The notes: generated by a model not told the origin, from the sequence alone. Positions 1-12,260 are shown, numbered from the stretch's first letter. The stretch is DNA of 64,000 nt from Varroa destructor (GCF_002443255.2 NW_019211457.1:12397194-12461193), one strand, 5' to 3'. Made by a program: numbers and translations.

Positions 1-38
1 GCCAAGAAGTTCCAGCAGCTCCGTGCGTTTTTCCATAC
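1..38 (-). CDS. Possible exon of a - strand gene running off the window
   Basis: On the - strand the sequence follows TCAGAATCAGCAG and is open to the window edge in two useful frames. One gives YGKTHGAAGTSW when joined in phase 2 to the candidate exon at 1447-1400. Another has an ATG at 36 giving MEKRTELLELLG. The piece is too short to decide and the product is unknown. Confidence 0.3.
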
Positions 39-512
39 CTGCTGATTCTGATAGCTCGGTGAAAAACGAATGCAAATTATTACCCAAAATGTTTTTTGCC
101 ACCCGACATGACAATCTTTGAAGACGGAATTCAACATAAAGTTGTGATTTGACGAAAATTATGTGCAAAACCTTGCACCGTAAAGAAAGAGGTTTCTGGC
201 GGTGAACATTGAAGAAGGAAACTAATAGACACCGACCTAATCTAATAGAAAATCAGAGTGTTACTTTCAGAAGAATACCGCATTGCCATATTTGTCTCAC
301 TGATTTTCAAAGCCAATTTTACAACGCATCAAGCTGTAGCAACATGCCCAGCTTTGTAAAGTGCTTTTGGCATAAATTTCTGCATTATTGATGGCAATAT
401 TAAGACAATGTTTTAATGAGAACCTGTCTCGTATGTCGGTCATAGTCCAGGTAACCTAATTACCTAAATATAAGTTAGTGCAGATAGCAAAACGACGATC
501 TTTTTTTTTCAG

Positions 513-726
513 TCATGGTGAAATAGGCGAAATGTGTAATAAACTACCTGAAGCTCGTCGATGGGTACGAGGGATTCGGCCAGGACTCTCGTCTCCTCGT
601 CTTCGTAGCGTAGTGGCACCTAAAGAGAGACAGCACGACCATGAAGGTCATCATCAATATGACAGTCCCTTACAACAAAACCCGTTCAGTTCGTTCAATT
701 CCATTACTGAACTATTACGCACTTAA
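513..726 (+). CDS. Candidate last exon of a + strand gene
   Basis: A strong acceptor (TTTTTTTTTCAG) at 501-512 is followed by a 70-codon frame ending TAA at 724-726, with AATAAA at 792. The encoded tail is Arg/Pro/Ser/His-rich (for example IRPGLSSPRLRSVV) and matches nothing I know. It would need upstream exons before the window. Chance is a real alternative. Confidence 0.3.
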
Positions 727-1265
727 GAGCGAGCGGCTCAATAATTGACAAAGACTTTACAAAGGACCTGTTAGGTATTCTTGCCTGCTGTAATAAAATT
801 CTCGATGGACCCGCTCTAAATCAATCTCTCTATGCTCACAGGGGAAGCTGTCGTTTAGACACCTCTCATACAACTTGTAACGACTCGTTTAGGACGTTGT
901 GTAATGCAGAGTGACGGATATAATGTTTGGGCAGTTCTTAAAATTTTTCCAGTATCCATTCAGTAGTCGTAGCAGCCGCAGCCTGGTTAGAGATAAACGT
1001 CAAAGCTATTTTTTAAAAATTAACTGCGGGACTACATGGGAGCCAAGTCGTAGACAATTACGACGAGATAACTAAGAAAGATAATTATGAAAAGAGTAAC
1101 TTGTTTGGAACTATTGGAAAAATAAACCACTACAGTAAAAGACATACATCTTGAAATAAAAGGAGATTACTGTTTTAGCTTGTTTAGAGCCGATACTGAG
1201 CGTGACAACAACTGCTTGATAAGCGGCATTTTTAAACAGTCCACGTTTTATATCTAATATTTTTG

Positions 1266-1288
1266 TAATAATAATAATAATAATAACA

Positions 1289-1332
<44 letters not shown>
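1266..1332. repeat. Convergent (TAA)n/(ATT)n microsatellite
   Basis: TAA-type trinucleotides (1266-1285) run into ATT-type trinucleotides (1290-1332), so the two halves are inverted copies able to pair. Confidence 0.9.
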
Positions 1333-1399
1333 CGTACATAGAAAGTAACCGCAATTATCATTTGCATTGTTCCAATGAATCAATTAGTATTTTACTTAC

Positions 1400-1447
1400 T
1401 TCATGAAGACCATCCAGCTGACGGAGAAGTGGGTGATTCCAGTCCAT
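1400..1447 (-). CDS. Candidate 48-base exon of the same - strand gene
   Basis: It is bounded by TTATTTTTTACCAG and GAA|GTAAGT, both strong sites. One frame (starting after the first base) has G or C at nearly every third position and reads TGITHFSVSWMVFM, a membrane-helix-like stretch that joins in phase 2 to the exon at 38. The phase 0 frame is also open. Upstream exons were not found and the family is unknown. Confidence 0.35.
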
Positions 1448-3205
1448 CTGGTAAAAAATAACAAGGATACAGAAAAGCGATTGGTCACACAGCAGAGCTT
1501 TTGATTAGCTCTATCGTCTGGCTCAAGATTTGTGCGTTCCCTTTTACAATGCCACCCTCGTCTCACGTAGTATATATTCGTCGTATGCTTTCAGCGATTC
1601 GAGGTGCGTTGTCCTATTGTCGCAGAATCATAACCGCTAATTTTTTGTTGCCAGTGATGGGATTTAAGAGACTTATTCACAACGTGGTAGTTACGTCATT
1701 CTAATTATTCACTTATGTATGCAGGCTATAAGTAATTTTGCTCTAGTGGATTTCAGAGGACAAAAGATTGTTTACATTAATGATACCGGAAAATGGAAGA
1801 TATGCCGTTATTGAATAGTTGGCTACGTTATTGTTTACGTTTTTCTGTTTATGAATGAGTTTCTGTGCTACACCGTTGGTGGCGCTCCAGACGTCGGTCT
1901 GGCACAGAAATACATGTCAATCCGCCGTGTCGATATTGATAACTTACAAGACGAATAATTACAGTGAAATAATAATAACATAGCTTTCAAGTTAAATTCA
2001 AAGATAGAAGTATGTATTAGGTTATTTATTAGAGGTAGACCCCAGATGTAACGGGCTGTAATGAACAGCTAGGATCAGGCGGACGGTTATAGAAGCAACC
2101 GAAGGAACCAGATTTCAATTTAGATGATGACATACTCTCCTTTATTCGATTTTTTGTTTACAATCGGTAACACCGCTATCATATCTGGTAGAGAAACCTA
2201 AGCAATAGTACTTTTGCAGCTGAATCCATTTTTCGCGGCTAAAGTCCACTAAGCGTTCCAAATTGTTTCTAAAAGCTCTTAGTTAAATTGCTCATTAGTT
2301 CGTATGGGAAGTAGATCGCTTAAAAATACACACGAGCAAAATTGCCATCGCCTCGATGACATCCTCAACGCCATTTTTCGACATCGATGTTTGTGGCCAC
2401 GCTCAGTATGCCATACTATTTTTATATTTCACTAAAGAATTACAACAGCAACAACGAAAAAGTGACCAGATGTTGCACTATCACTTGAATACGCTGTACA
2501 ACGTAAAGCTCTTGCTATGAGAACATTTTTATGAGCAATACATGTTCATATGGTATGAGGTTACGAGTAGTTTTCATAAGGCACTCAGTTACATAGGCAC
2601 ACGGTAAATGCTGGAGAAGCACCTCATGGTTTAGAACTGCCGTAAATATATGTGATTGCGAACAAGGGTTGGGTTTGAAATGTAATCACGGTGTAATCTA
2701 TTCGAAGACTGCAGCTCATCCTTACAGCGTTCTTACGCCATTGATATTGATCTCTTTGTTGAAGTGTATGTCTCTGAACGCAATACTCTGTTTTCGGCGG
2801 GTTTAATAAAGCAAAATACTAATATTTGTAATTAGGCAATCTCTTTAGGAAACTGAAATGAAAGTGTGTAGATTCTATCCAGCATTAGATAAAGAGCAAA
2901 ACGCAGTTCGAATTTTTAGAATGAAAATAAAATAGACGGTGACAAGCACCAAGCTCCATTATGCAAAATTGCGCGAAAAACCGGTGAGGGCCGACGGAGA
3001 GGGAAGCCAAATCAACACTCCTCTCGCACGGAAGGGAACTAATAGAACAGCTGATAGAACACATGAAACTCGCAACCGTTGCCCAGCGCGAAAAAGCATT
3101 AACTAGTATAGATTTCATGGAAGAGCTTATTCATTAGCTTGCGGTTACGTACAAGTGACTCATATTTGCTGCGCTTTCTATTATATTTTTTAGTGTTGTG
3201 GGAAA
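1448..3205. other. Spacer upstream of TMEM203
   Basis: Mixed AT-rich sequence. The GC-richer patch at 2960-3080 is a likely 5'UTR or promoter zone for TMEM203. Several short open frames exist on both strands; none is supported. Confidence 0.4.
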
Positions 3206-3210
3206 ATGCG
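3206..3210 (+). CDS. TMEM203: TMEM203 exon 1, start codon exon
   Basis: Only ATGCG is coding before the donor GTAAGT at 3211. Joined to the G that opens exon 2 it reads Met-Arg, which puts the start where mammalian TMEM203 starts. Exon 2 has no in-frame ATG, and its frame is closed by a TAA just upstream of the acceptor, so an upstream start is required. The 5'UTR probably lies in the GC-richer stretch around 2960-3205; its start is not visible. Confidence 0.75.
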
Positions 3211-6200
3211 GTAAGTATATCATATCACTGTGGTAAACTATATATATATTAAAAGAACATACCGGAAAGAAGTGTTATGAACTTGAGATCCTAACGTAGT
3301 ATACATGAATCGAAACAACATTTACTAAAGTTTATTCATGGTATGTATGTATCTAATTTACAACAATTAATTCACTGATTAAAAAAAATAGAAGAAAAGC
3401 GTCAGAAATACAAGATAAGGGAAAGCGATAAACGTCTGTTTCCTTCGAATGCTTTTAGTAAAGTGACTCGGCACTCATTATGAGGACTATGAACCTAACT
3501 GTATGCCTGGCTTTTTAGGCTTTTGGAGTTGAAGGAGCTATGCCTGTGGCTGGGTCTTACCCCACTTGAGATTCTCATCCTTTTATTTGCCACACTCATA
3601 TTTTCCTTCTTCGCTGCACTTAAGCTCGATGGACTCCTCGACGTAACCTGGTAATTTGCTTCATTGTACACGAGAAAACAAAAATAGTTAAATTTTATAA
3701 AATTTGAATTATATTGGTTGATATATTTTGAACCTAATATATATACTGAGGGGATCGTTTATTGACACAGCTAAGTATGTAGTTACTGTGTGCAATTACA
3801 AATCACCATCGCGAATCTGTTTTTATGCCAAAGACACTGAACGACTATCTTTCATCGAAAATCGGCTTTTTGAGCCTATTTGTGAGTGCATACATAATTT
3901 ATCTTCTTTCTTCATATTCTTATATTTAAGATAAATAAAGATTTTCTCAAGACTTTCTAAGAAATTCACTGTCGGGACTTTAAGACGGAATTGTTTTTCA
4001 CAACAAAAGATGCCTTGACCTTTCTCTGTAGGTTCTGTTATTATATATTATGTTATATAGTATATCTTCTACTGCATAACGGCCTTAGATGACAGGTCCA
4101 ATTGTATCTTTAAATATTGGAGCGCATCGAAAATGATGTACTTCTAACAGATCAGGACTAGTGAGAACGTTATCAGTTATTACAATTTTGACTCCAACGT
4201 TACAAATAAATTTTGACATGATTATAGGATAATATCATATCTACTAAAGGTTCTAACTTGGATCCCGATTCACAATCGTATTTACTAATTAGTAGGGGTC
4301 AGTAACGGTTACTCACCCGTTTAACGACCGATCTGCCTTTGTTGTTAATAGATATGTACGGAAATGAATAAAATGTCAAGATTAGTTCTATACTAGTACG
4401 TTGATTTGCATTAATCCGGTAATCAAAGAGATCAAAGAAGGTCAAAGACCATGTGCGGTAACATAAAGTTGGTGTGCTTACTGTGAAACAAAGTACCAGC
4501 ATTATAACACATAACAAACGTTATAAATGAAATAATAGCTTTCTAACTGAAAAATGCATTTTTTGCATAACGAAGGGAACTTCAAATCACTTTGGCTTCT
4601 GCTATAGTAATTAAAAAAAAAATTGTAGCAAATGGAAGATTTCATGCAGTCCTTAACATTACTTTGCCTACTCTATTATAAAAAAAATCTCAGGAGAGGC
4701 ATCTCAGAGAAAATTAAAAATTAACGAAACGCATGAAATTTGCCAAGCATAACAAGGAGTCGTTCATATATGTAATTATGGTTTATTGATTATCTTATAA
4801 GCCCTTAAACCTGAAGCTCGCTCCTCGCTACATGAAGCTAATAGAACTTTACAAGCGAATCCGGCAAACTTTGAAATTGAATAACTTCTAAACTAGCTGG
4901 GCTAAAGTGCTATATTTGTTAAACAGTATTTCTTACTTTTACAGACTAACCTCATCCCTTTAACAGCTCTTGAACAGCCAAATGCCAACCATTTAAGTTC
5001 CCATACGTAGTTTCTCTATCTATGGCTTCTCAAAATAAATTGATAGTTGAGTATCAAGTACCCTTTTAGGACATAAAAAACCCCATGATCAGAGGAACTT
5101 CGAGCAGAAGAATAAGAGGCACGATATAATTTAGGCACGACGATGTCGTCTGGCCTTGTCATCAAATAACCAAAGCGCATGCTTTCGATATCCGTGCCGA
5201 CGGTCCATAAGTCTGTTGAAAACTCGAGATAGCGGGTTGTATTGTTTATTTAATTTTCGGCGAGTATCTAACGTTAGCAGATGTTGCTGATGTTCATTGC
5301 ATGCACGTCCCAACCTTCTTGACATTGCCACCGAACCTGATTTCTGTCCACAGCGACGTCATTCGCTGACCTGCAATCGTTCAATGAAGTACCCATTTTA
5401 CTCTCAGTTTTCGCATTTTCAGTGTTTTAAGTTCTAACTCTATAACTCGTTACGTGTAAAGTGTCAGTTTTTACTGACAGAGTTTTTGGACTCCAAGCTC
5501 TGCCTTCGTGAAAAGCTTAGATTGCAGCTTCTTCTCTTTCGGGGCCCGGCATCTAGTTTTCAACCCTCCGATCTCTGTCCAGTCACGTACTGTGCCTTGT
5601 CTTCACCAATCTTTAATAAATTTCCGCAGCGCTACGATTTTCGAAGAAAAAACGTGACTACTGAACGATGGTTTAAGAGCTTATATATTTTTTCTTAGGT
5701 TGGCTTAATCGCTTTCCATTCTGAAGTGCTTAAACGATCCGAAGCCAAATTTCGTCTGCAAATTGTGACACGTAGTTCAAAAGTGATTTAATTTCAAAGT
5801 CCGCCGAATTCGTTTGTAAAGCGCCTTTAAATAGTACAATGCCGATCTTATTGACAGTATATATAGTTTTAAGATTGCTGACTCTGTCTTAAGAATGGTG
5901 GAATCAGTATAGAAAAAAAAAAATAAGTACAGGCGCTAAAAGCAACTTTACTTGTATCTATAATCGTAATGCGAATTTACAGTCAATAAGAGCAGCTTTG
6001 CATTCCATTTGTTGACTCTCAAGACGCCTAACGGTCTTTCGGAGATCAAGCAACTTTTTGGCTACAAACTAATCTGGCTAATTAAGAGACGCTACGCACT
6101 CATGCCGAAAGTACTGTTGATATAGTAGACGCATATAATTTCCTATATATATAAAAAAAAATATAAATATATATAAGAATAAATAAGAACCATATAAGAA

Positions 6201-7352
6201 AAAATTAAAGTAAGAGTAATTAGAGTAACTATTTATATATGATAGGGTGGTCGTGGGTAAGAAAGCAGAACGGACTGGAGCCTACTAACTGGATTCACAT
6301 TACGAGCAACATTACTCAAATGGCAATATATTTTAATAGCACATTAGCATATTTGAACGAGAAGCTATTTCTATTACGGTATGTCGCGGTTCACAGACCA
6401 AGTATAATTATACTAGCTTATGCTGGCATCATCTATTATCCAGTTTACAACTAGCATTAGGTCTGCACGTAAATGCAGTCAAACAGGTCGTAACAGTTTA
6501 GGCCTTAGTCTAATTTGAATGCATAGACCTGTATTACCTAGGGCAAAGACCAGCGAACTTCAATCCCGTTGGGGATACTCAGAGTAATAAAATGCACAGA
6601 TCATATAATATCTCAAGATTAAATTGCAAAATTTCACTCTAGCGTATAGAAGGGATTTGTTGTGGATATTGCAACTATAATCTAATACCGCAACTCTAAT
6701 ACCGGACTATAACTCAAGTGGTTCTATTTTTAATACATTTCATCTAGGTGGCGCCTATTTACGATATACTTTGTGGCTGATGGATTGATCTGTTATTTCT
6801 GTGTTATCGTCTTTATCCGTCAATATTTTCTTGGCCAGTACAAGGTAAATAAGAAGCCATTGCTAATATTTGAGTCAAATAGTTAACAAGTAAATTAAAG
6901 AGAGCACACTTCATGCACAGTCATTGATAAGAATCGGTTGAGTAAACTAATTATTTTTTCCTAATGAGTTTTTATCATTTATTACACAGGCGGCAGCTGT
7001 CCGTGCTCTGTGGAGCCTTGTTCAATTACTGGCCCTGTTCGCGTTCAAGTTGCTTTTGTGCTTTCGACTTGACGCGCACAAACATTTCACCTATTCAGAG
7101 GTACTAGCCTATTTTTCCAGTAGGTGTATATAAATACAGAACAGTTTCGTAAGTATATATTCCTTTCCTTCAAGCAGACTTTAACTACTTGTTAAGTTGA
7201 CAGTAATAATTTCCTTACCTTATATTATTAAGGATTACCTTAAAGTATATATGTATTGCTAAATTTGATTTGATAAAATCTTTTTTCAGGTGTTCACCCC
7301 TGTATACGGTCTTCTGTTGACCCTGATGTTCCGAGCCTGTCAGATGCGATAA
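3206..7352 (+). CDS. TMEM203: TMEM203 homologue, five exons, complete, 135 aa
   Basis: TMEM203 is a small four-helix ER membrane protein linked to ER calcium stores and, in mammals, to STING signalling; that role is family knowledge. The coding exons are 3206-3210, 3519-3650, 6748-6844, 6990-7100 and 7290-7352. They join with matching phases into 135 aa, against about 136 in mammals. The predicted protein begins MRLLELKELCLWLG. It keeps the family landmarks: a helix ending in AALKLDG, a tryptophan pair before a helix containing ADGL, and a C-terminus LMFRACQMR that resembles the mammalian RAC-containing end. All introns are GT-AG; the splice sites include GTAAGT at exon 1 and TTTTTTCAG before exon 5. 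The start ATG has A at -3. AATAAA motifs lie at 7370, 7459 and 7489. The recognition is from memory of the family, not from an alignment. Confidence 0.9.
3519..3650 (+). CDS. TMEM203: TMEM203 exon 2, helix 1 and start of luminal loop
   Basis: The acceptor is CTTTTTAG at 3511-3518 and the donor GTAATT at 3651. The exon encodes the leucine-rich first helix and its end, AALKLDGLLDVT, and stops after the first two bases of a Trp codon. The next exon completes it, giving the family's tandem Trp. The following intron (3651-6747) is by far the longest of the gene, about 3.1 kb. Confidence 0.88.
3651..6747 (+). other. TMEM203 intron 2
   Basis: AT-rich intron with A/T runs near 6150-6180. A 64-codon basic Arg/Lys/His ORF on the - strand at 5131-5325 (start ATG at 5325) is the only open frame of note. 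It is not recognised and has no splice support. Nothing else was seen. Confidence 0.6.
6748..6844 (+). CDS. TMEM203: TMEM203 exon 3, helix 2
   Basis: The acceptor is TTTCATCTAG and the donor AAG|GTAAAT. After completing the split Trp it encodes 32 residues containing FVADGLICYF and a basic end, matching the second helix of TMEM203. Confidence 0.9.
6990..7100 (+). CDS. TMEM203: TMEM203 exon 4, helix 3
   Basis: The acceptor is ATTACACAG and the donor GAG|GTACTA. Exactly 37 codons in phase 0 encode a helix containing ALFAFKLLLCFRLD, which repeats the helix-plus-LD pattern of exon 2. Confidence 0.9.
7290..7352 (+). CDS. TMEM203: TMEM203 exon 5, helix 4 and stop
   Basis: The acceptor is TTTTTTCAG. 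Twenty codons and TAA encode a short last helix ending LMFRACQMR. AATAAA follows 17 bases after the stop, with two more signals within 140 bases. Confidence 0.9.
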   Translation: MFTPVYGLLLTLMFRACQMR

Positions 7353-7607
7353 TCTGTGACTTTCAACGAAATAAAATCAAAGCCTATATGTGTATTTAGT
7401 GTATCAAAATGTACAACACCATGAATTTATATATAGGTCCACATGTACGCTGTAAGTGAATAAATCTACCGTCTTGATCCTGAATTATAATAAAAATATG
7501 TTCGCTGGAGATAGAAAAGGAATATGTGTGCACTATTTTCTAAGTATAAAAAAATACTTAGTAAAGAAAGAAATACTAACAACAGCAGTACATAATGGAC
7601 TCCGTCG

Positions 7608-7642
7608 AATAAAGGTTGGCGCGTGAAATGCTAACCTTTATT
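7608..7642. other. Stem-loop, 13 bp arms
   Basis: AATAAAGGTTGGC (7608-7620) and GCTAACCTTTATT (7630-7642) pair over 13 positions with one G-T wobble, around a 9-base loop. It lies 256 bases after the TMEM203 stop, past its poly(A) signals. Confidence 0.8.
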
Positions 7643-9677
7643 CCAGATATTTCAGTCCCTTCTTTTTCCGGTATACTATGGCGGTCTGCGTGAAATGAAA
7701 GAGTAACTAGCCTCCTATTTAAAAGTTTCGCTATTACAAAAATTTAAAACAGTGTGATATGTCGCGAATATTGTATGTACATATAATTTATGATGATGCA
7801 ATTGTACTCCTTCGAATCTGAGACCATTCGCTGAGGTTCAACTGAGAAATAAAAAATTCTACGAATATGAGCTCCATTTTATAAACGCAGCAGCAGAGAC
7901 AGCCAGCTGTCTAAATTTTATGTTCGATGAATGATTTGTTGCGTTTGGTTTGAAAGTTTTTAAAAGGGCAATTTTAACTCTAAAATAAGCCCTAAGGAAG
8001 ACCGTGTGCAGAGGCGAATCGCGAAATATTCAGGACTAAGGTCTCTTCCTCGTAAGTGTTACGAACGTTGGCAATAAGACCTTTTGTGTATAGAAATAGC
8101 GTACCTGTTAACGCAGCTTACATTCGCGAGGTAAAAATATTAGACGACGAAATGCCGCGTGATATGAGTGGGGATTAAATACAAAAACGTAAAAACACTC
8201 GCCTTCCTTCGTTCTCACGTCTTACCCATTTTTCTATTGACAACACCGTCAATGAGTGAAACGCAACGTAGTCGGGAGCACATCACCTTCGAGCAAACGT
8301 GCGGCTACAATAGCACATGCTATATATCTTGCCGGTCTGTTATCCATTATGGCTTGGCAATTTTGACAAACTGCGCATAATGTCCAACTAAGATCATTCA
8401 ACAAAGGCAAGTCACCTTTATCGTATGATCCAGCATATTTCTAGACACGTCCAAGTTGAAGATCTAATATCGAGCAACGCTACAGTTTTAGGGAGAAGTA
8501 AACTTTATATTCACGCTATACCATCGTCGATTAAATCTCCTTACTTACCGCTCCTTACTGTTTCTCGCTAATGAGTCGTTTCGTCCTGTACCTTGAGTGT
8601 TTGCAGTGTGTATGTGTGAAAAACGAAGACCACGTCTATAATGTACGCCAAACAGTTTTTAGCGTAGTAGGTTCTAACGCATAGCAACTCATTAAGGAAA
8701 TATGAAAGCCGGAATTGCTGCTGAAGATACTGAATTATGCTCTAAATTCTCGTTTATGACATAACATAGCATGCTACCTATAGTATACCGTGATGAAGAC
8801 ACTGCCAACTTCGATGTCTACCTACATTGTTCCAGTAGCGCAGCTCTTTATTAATAGTAGTCTTGTTACATTGTTATAACTAACATTGGGATTTTTGTTG
8901 ATATTATATCTCTATTTTGTGTACAAAAACATACTAACGAACAGCATGCAAATGACGGAAACTAGTTAATTCGTGTTCCTTCAGTTTTCTTTTTCGTATT
9001 GATGGTCGTCTTGATTAAGACGAAAAGTACAATCCAAATATCACCGCAATATTAACTCTTACCCCTATATGTAGTAACTGTCATTGGAGTTGCAATACTG
9101 CTACTAATACCGTGACTTCAATAGACAGCTGATTGACATAATGAGAGTTTCCGACCGCTATCAGAATCACTGTCTCGTGCATGTGACGCTGCTGTTGCCG
9201 CTGGATCGTGACCGTCTAGCTGTTTCGTCACAGTACGTACAAATACTATGTAAATATGAGAGTTTGGTGTATAATTTAACATTTGGACTGCTGCAAAACA
9301 GCCAAATCCGAGTGGATGTCGTAACAGTAACTGTTATAGTCAGTCAGGTGGGAATAACAGCAACCCATCGTCGCTAAGCCTAGCAGCAGCAGCAGCAGCT
9401 CAACGTTGTGATACCGCTCGGTCTTGTCTCGCCATTTTTATCGTCTGAACCGAGGTAGGAAGGTAGACGCTAGGTACAGGGACTCATGGATGCACGAACC
9501 CCTCATCGTGCCTCATCCGTTGCTATTTGATTCTGTCATATAACAATGTGTGTCACTCCGAACAGCAGCAAGCACGTTTATAGGTGTTGTTAATTCGTCA
9601 CTGCTACGGTCATTCTAACAACAGCCTGCATTCGGCCGCAGTCGCCATGCTGCTTCTAGCCTGCGTTGCTCCAGCCA

Positions 9678-9683
<6 letters not shown>

Positions 9684-9717
<34 letters not shown>
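9684..9717. repeat. (TA)n microsatellite
   Basis: About 17 uninterrupted TA units. Confidence 0.9.
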
Positions 9718-9719
<2 letters not shown>

Positions 9720-10432
9720 CATGTGTCTATCTAGATCGTAATAAGAGTCAAACTTATATAGTGTTTCGCTCCGCAACTTTCGACAATCGTGGGATTTTGT
9801 GACGATGCTCTGAACATGATTCAAGTTTTATCCATTTAAATTGTTTCTGGTATTGCTTCTGATCTTTAAGCAGATCGTTTGCCTGGCAATTCTCTTAAAT
9901 TCCAGGTTGCTAGTGCAGTGATCTTTGTTTTTATACAGTGCACCGCGTATGGTGCGACACACACTATTCCCGAACTGATCAGCGAACACAGATAGCAATT
10001 GTCTGAGAAAAAAGTTCTGAGCAACTCCAGCTGAGCTGACTGGCCGCCAATGTCCAAACAACCCTTCTCATGGCGATTTCACCGAAAAAGTGATGACGAC
10101 AACAACAACAACAACAACGACGACAATAATTTAGCTTTGCTATTACAACGACTTTCTACAGACATCGTCATTTTGGCATCATTTGGAATATCACATTATG
10201 GCAATCCAAAAGAAGTTGTACCAATACATTGTTGCAGAACGGTTCCTCCCGGCGACTTGACTGGTCTACCTCGACTCTCAATATGCACCACAACTAATGA
10301 ATAAAGTAAGATTATCATTAGATCGAGAAAATATCTGTTAAAAAAATAAACACTCTGGTGATGTTTCCCGGGCGGATGCGTCCAAGATTAAATAGATCCA
10401 TTTATTCTTGTTCGCCTCATTATCACTGTTTT

Positions 10433-10472
<40 letters not shown>

Positions 10473-10473
10473 A
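10433..10473. repeat. (CAA)n microsatellite
   Basis: About 13 CAA units; it creates a false poly-Asn ORF in one frame. Confidence 0.9.
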
Positions 10474-11292
10474 AACACTGCACTTCAAATAAATGTATGT
10501 ATCTATAGGCTTTTTTTCAAACGAAGAGTTAACCTCGTAAAGATGCGTAACCTTAGCGTAATCAAAAACCAGCTAAATATAATCCAAACTGAAATGAACT
10601 AGACGAAAGGTTTTTATCATGTACCGTAGAGATTCCGGGCAACGGATGCAGCTCTCTGATCGTTCACATTGCAGATCATTCGTAATAACAACGATTCGTA
10701 CAAATCTACTCGTGCTATCGTGATCTACCATTAGCATCCCGTATATATACACATAATAATTTTGAAGCATAGCGTCTTCTCAATAACTAGCTCTATTGTA
10801 ATAAGTAAATCATGCTAGCTTGCTTGTACAGTTTGTGTGTATTATATGTGTATATATATATAGGTCTATGGTTCGTTGTAAAAATATATCAATAGTATTC
10901 GCGTTGCTTTTCAAGCTGAGGTCTACGACTGCTTAGACTATTTCTCTCCGGGCTGTTGTGAACGTATACGAAGATTATGCTAACCCTTCATCTGTTATTT
11001 CCCTCCGAGATGAATACGTTTTTAAGCCACGTCTCAGATATTTCAGATATGAAAAAGTGTTCGAAGTAATCAAAATGCAAGTTTCACCAACCTCCTCTAG
11101 CATCTTCTCTAAGATGAGGGGGAATCTGAAAAGAATTATAATACATATAATTGTTTCGTATTTATATTTTGCGCCTGTGTGTGCACGTGTCATTATCAAC
11201 TTGCATGTATATAACACAATTGTCCTAGCATATATCATTGTCACCGGGCATAATATGTATAATTAACTGCCCTATTTACTTTAACATTATGT

Positions 11293-11295
11293 TTA

Positions 11296-11342
<47 letters not shown>
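11293..11342. repeat. (TA)n microsatellite
   Basis: About 25 TA units with one TG interruption near its start. Confidence 0.9.
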
Positions 11343-11347
<5 letters not shown>

Positions 11348-12205
11348 CATTTAGCCCCACTCACCAGCTGTGTTCAATTGAATATGATTCACATTCTCTT
11401 TTTGCCTCTGTCGTTTGTGTTTGTTTATCCTTCGCGCGTTGCCAGCGCCGTCTTATAGTTCCCCTTTTGCGACCCTTCTTGTTCAAGTCGATTGTTCTGT
11501 TCTCTCACCATCTACCAGTGTTGACACTCTGGTATGGTTGAATGACTCTTCGATCTCTGTGCTCTTCTACCAGCAACGCTGCAACGGTACTGGAATTTAG
11601 TTGAATACTATATTCTGTGACGAGTGGGTGCACGAGCACGAATCTGTAATATTCGTGCGGAACAGTGTGACGACCTAATAGGTTTTATCATTGCATCATG
11701 GTACAGTCTACTTCATTGCCAGTACACACTAATAATAATAATAATAGGAGCTAGCTTTCTTTGAAAGGAATGGTGATCAAGAATCCCTTCGACAATCAAT
11801 TACACGGTCTCCTCTGCATGCACCTGCACGCACGTATCATGCTCTACTGAAGATTGTTGGCTTAAATATGTCATTATTGTGAGAAAGAACTACTAATTGT
11901 GCTTAATTATAAGTCTAAAATCAGCAGAAGAACGTCACAGCCAATCCTCTGGCTTGACTCAGTTGGGGCTGCTATAATTTCTTCGTATATAAACTGTTGT
12001 GAGAAAAAAAACCGTTGAGAAAGAGGCACGCTATTAAGACAGCAGTGTCTAAGGCAAATGGTTTGTAAACTTCGAGCTGGCAAGCCTTTCTGCTTGATTC
12101 AGGTTTGCCATATTGCTACAAAACTAACATACAATATACTGACTATGAATTAGAAAACGGGACCATTCACAAAGTCAAGGGTTCGAGGCGGGCTGTGTTA
12201 CTAGT

Positions 12206-12260
12206 CGTTAGCTCACTGGCATAATAATTGCACGAACTGCGTGCAAATGAGTTCGATATG
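12206..12260 (+). repeat. tRNA-like relic (SINE head or tRNA pseudogene)
   Basis: An A-box-like TTAGCTCACTGG is followed at tRNA spacing by a perfect 5-bp stem TGCAC/GTGCA with a 7-base loop (229-245 of 12 kb) and then a B-box-like GAGTTCGATAT. The acceptor stem and the T33 of a working tRNA are missing, so it is not a functional gene. Confidence 0.4.

Noticed and set aside
1111..1383. 90-codon - strand ORF with a long Ile run
   Set aside because: It is the translation of the TAA/ATT microsatellite.
1874..1898. GC3-rich - strand frame after TTTCTGTGCCAG
   Set aside because: The donor (GTGTAG) is poor and the phase does not fit the exon at 1447 in its best frame.
2988..3135. Charged helical frame on the + strand before TMEM203 (contains RELIEQLIEHMKLATVAQRE)
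   Set aside because: Looks protein-like, but its length is within chance, it has no acceptor, and it lies in the likely TMEM203 5'UTR.
3190..3210. 17-base exon between TTTTTTAG and GTAAGT at 3194-3210
   Set aside because: More simply the end of the TMEM203 first exon; the upstream AG need not be an acceptor.
10408..10602. ORF with a poly-Asn run
   Set aside because: Created by the CAA repeat; no splice or composition support.
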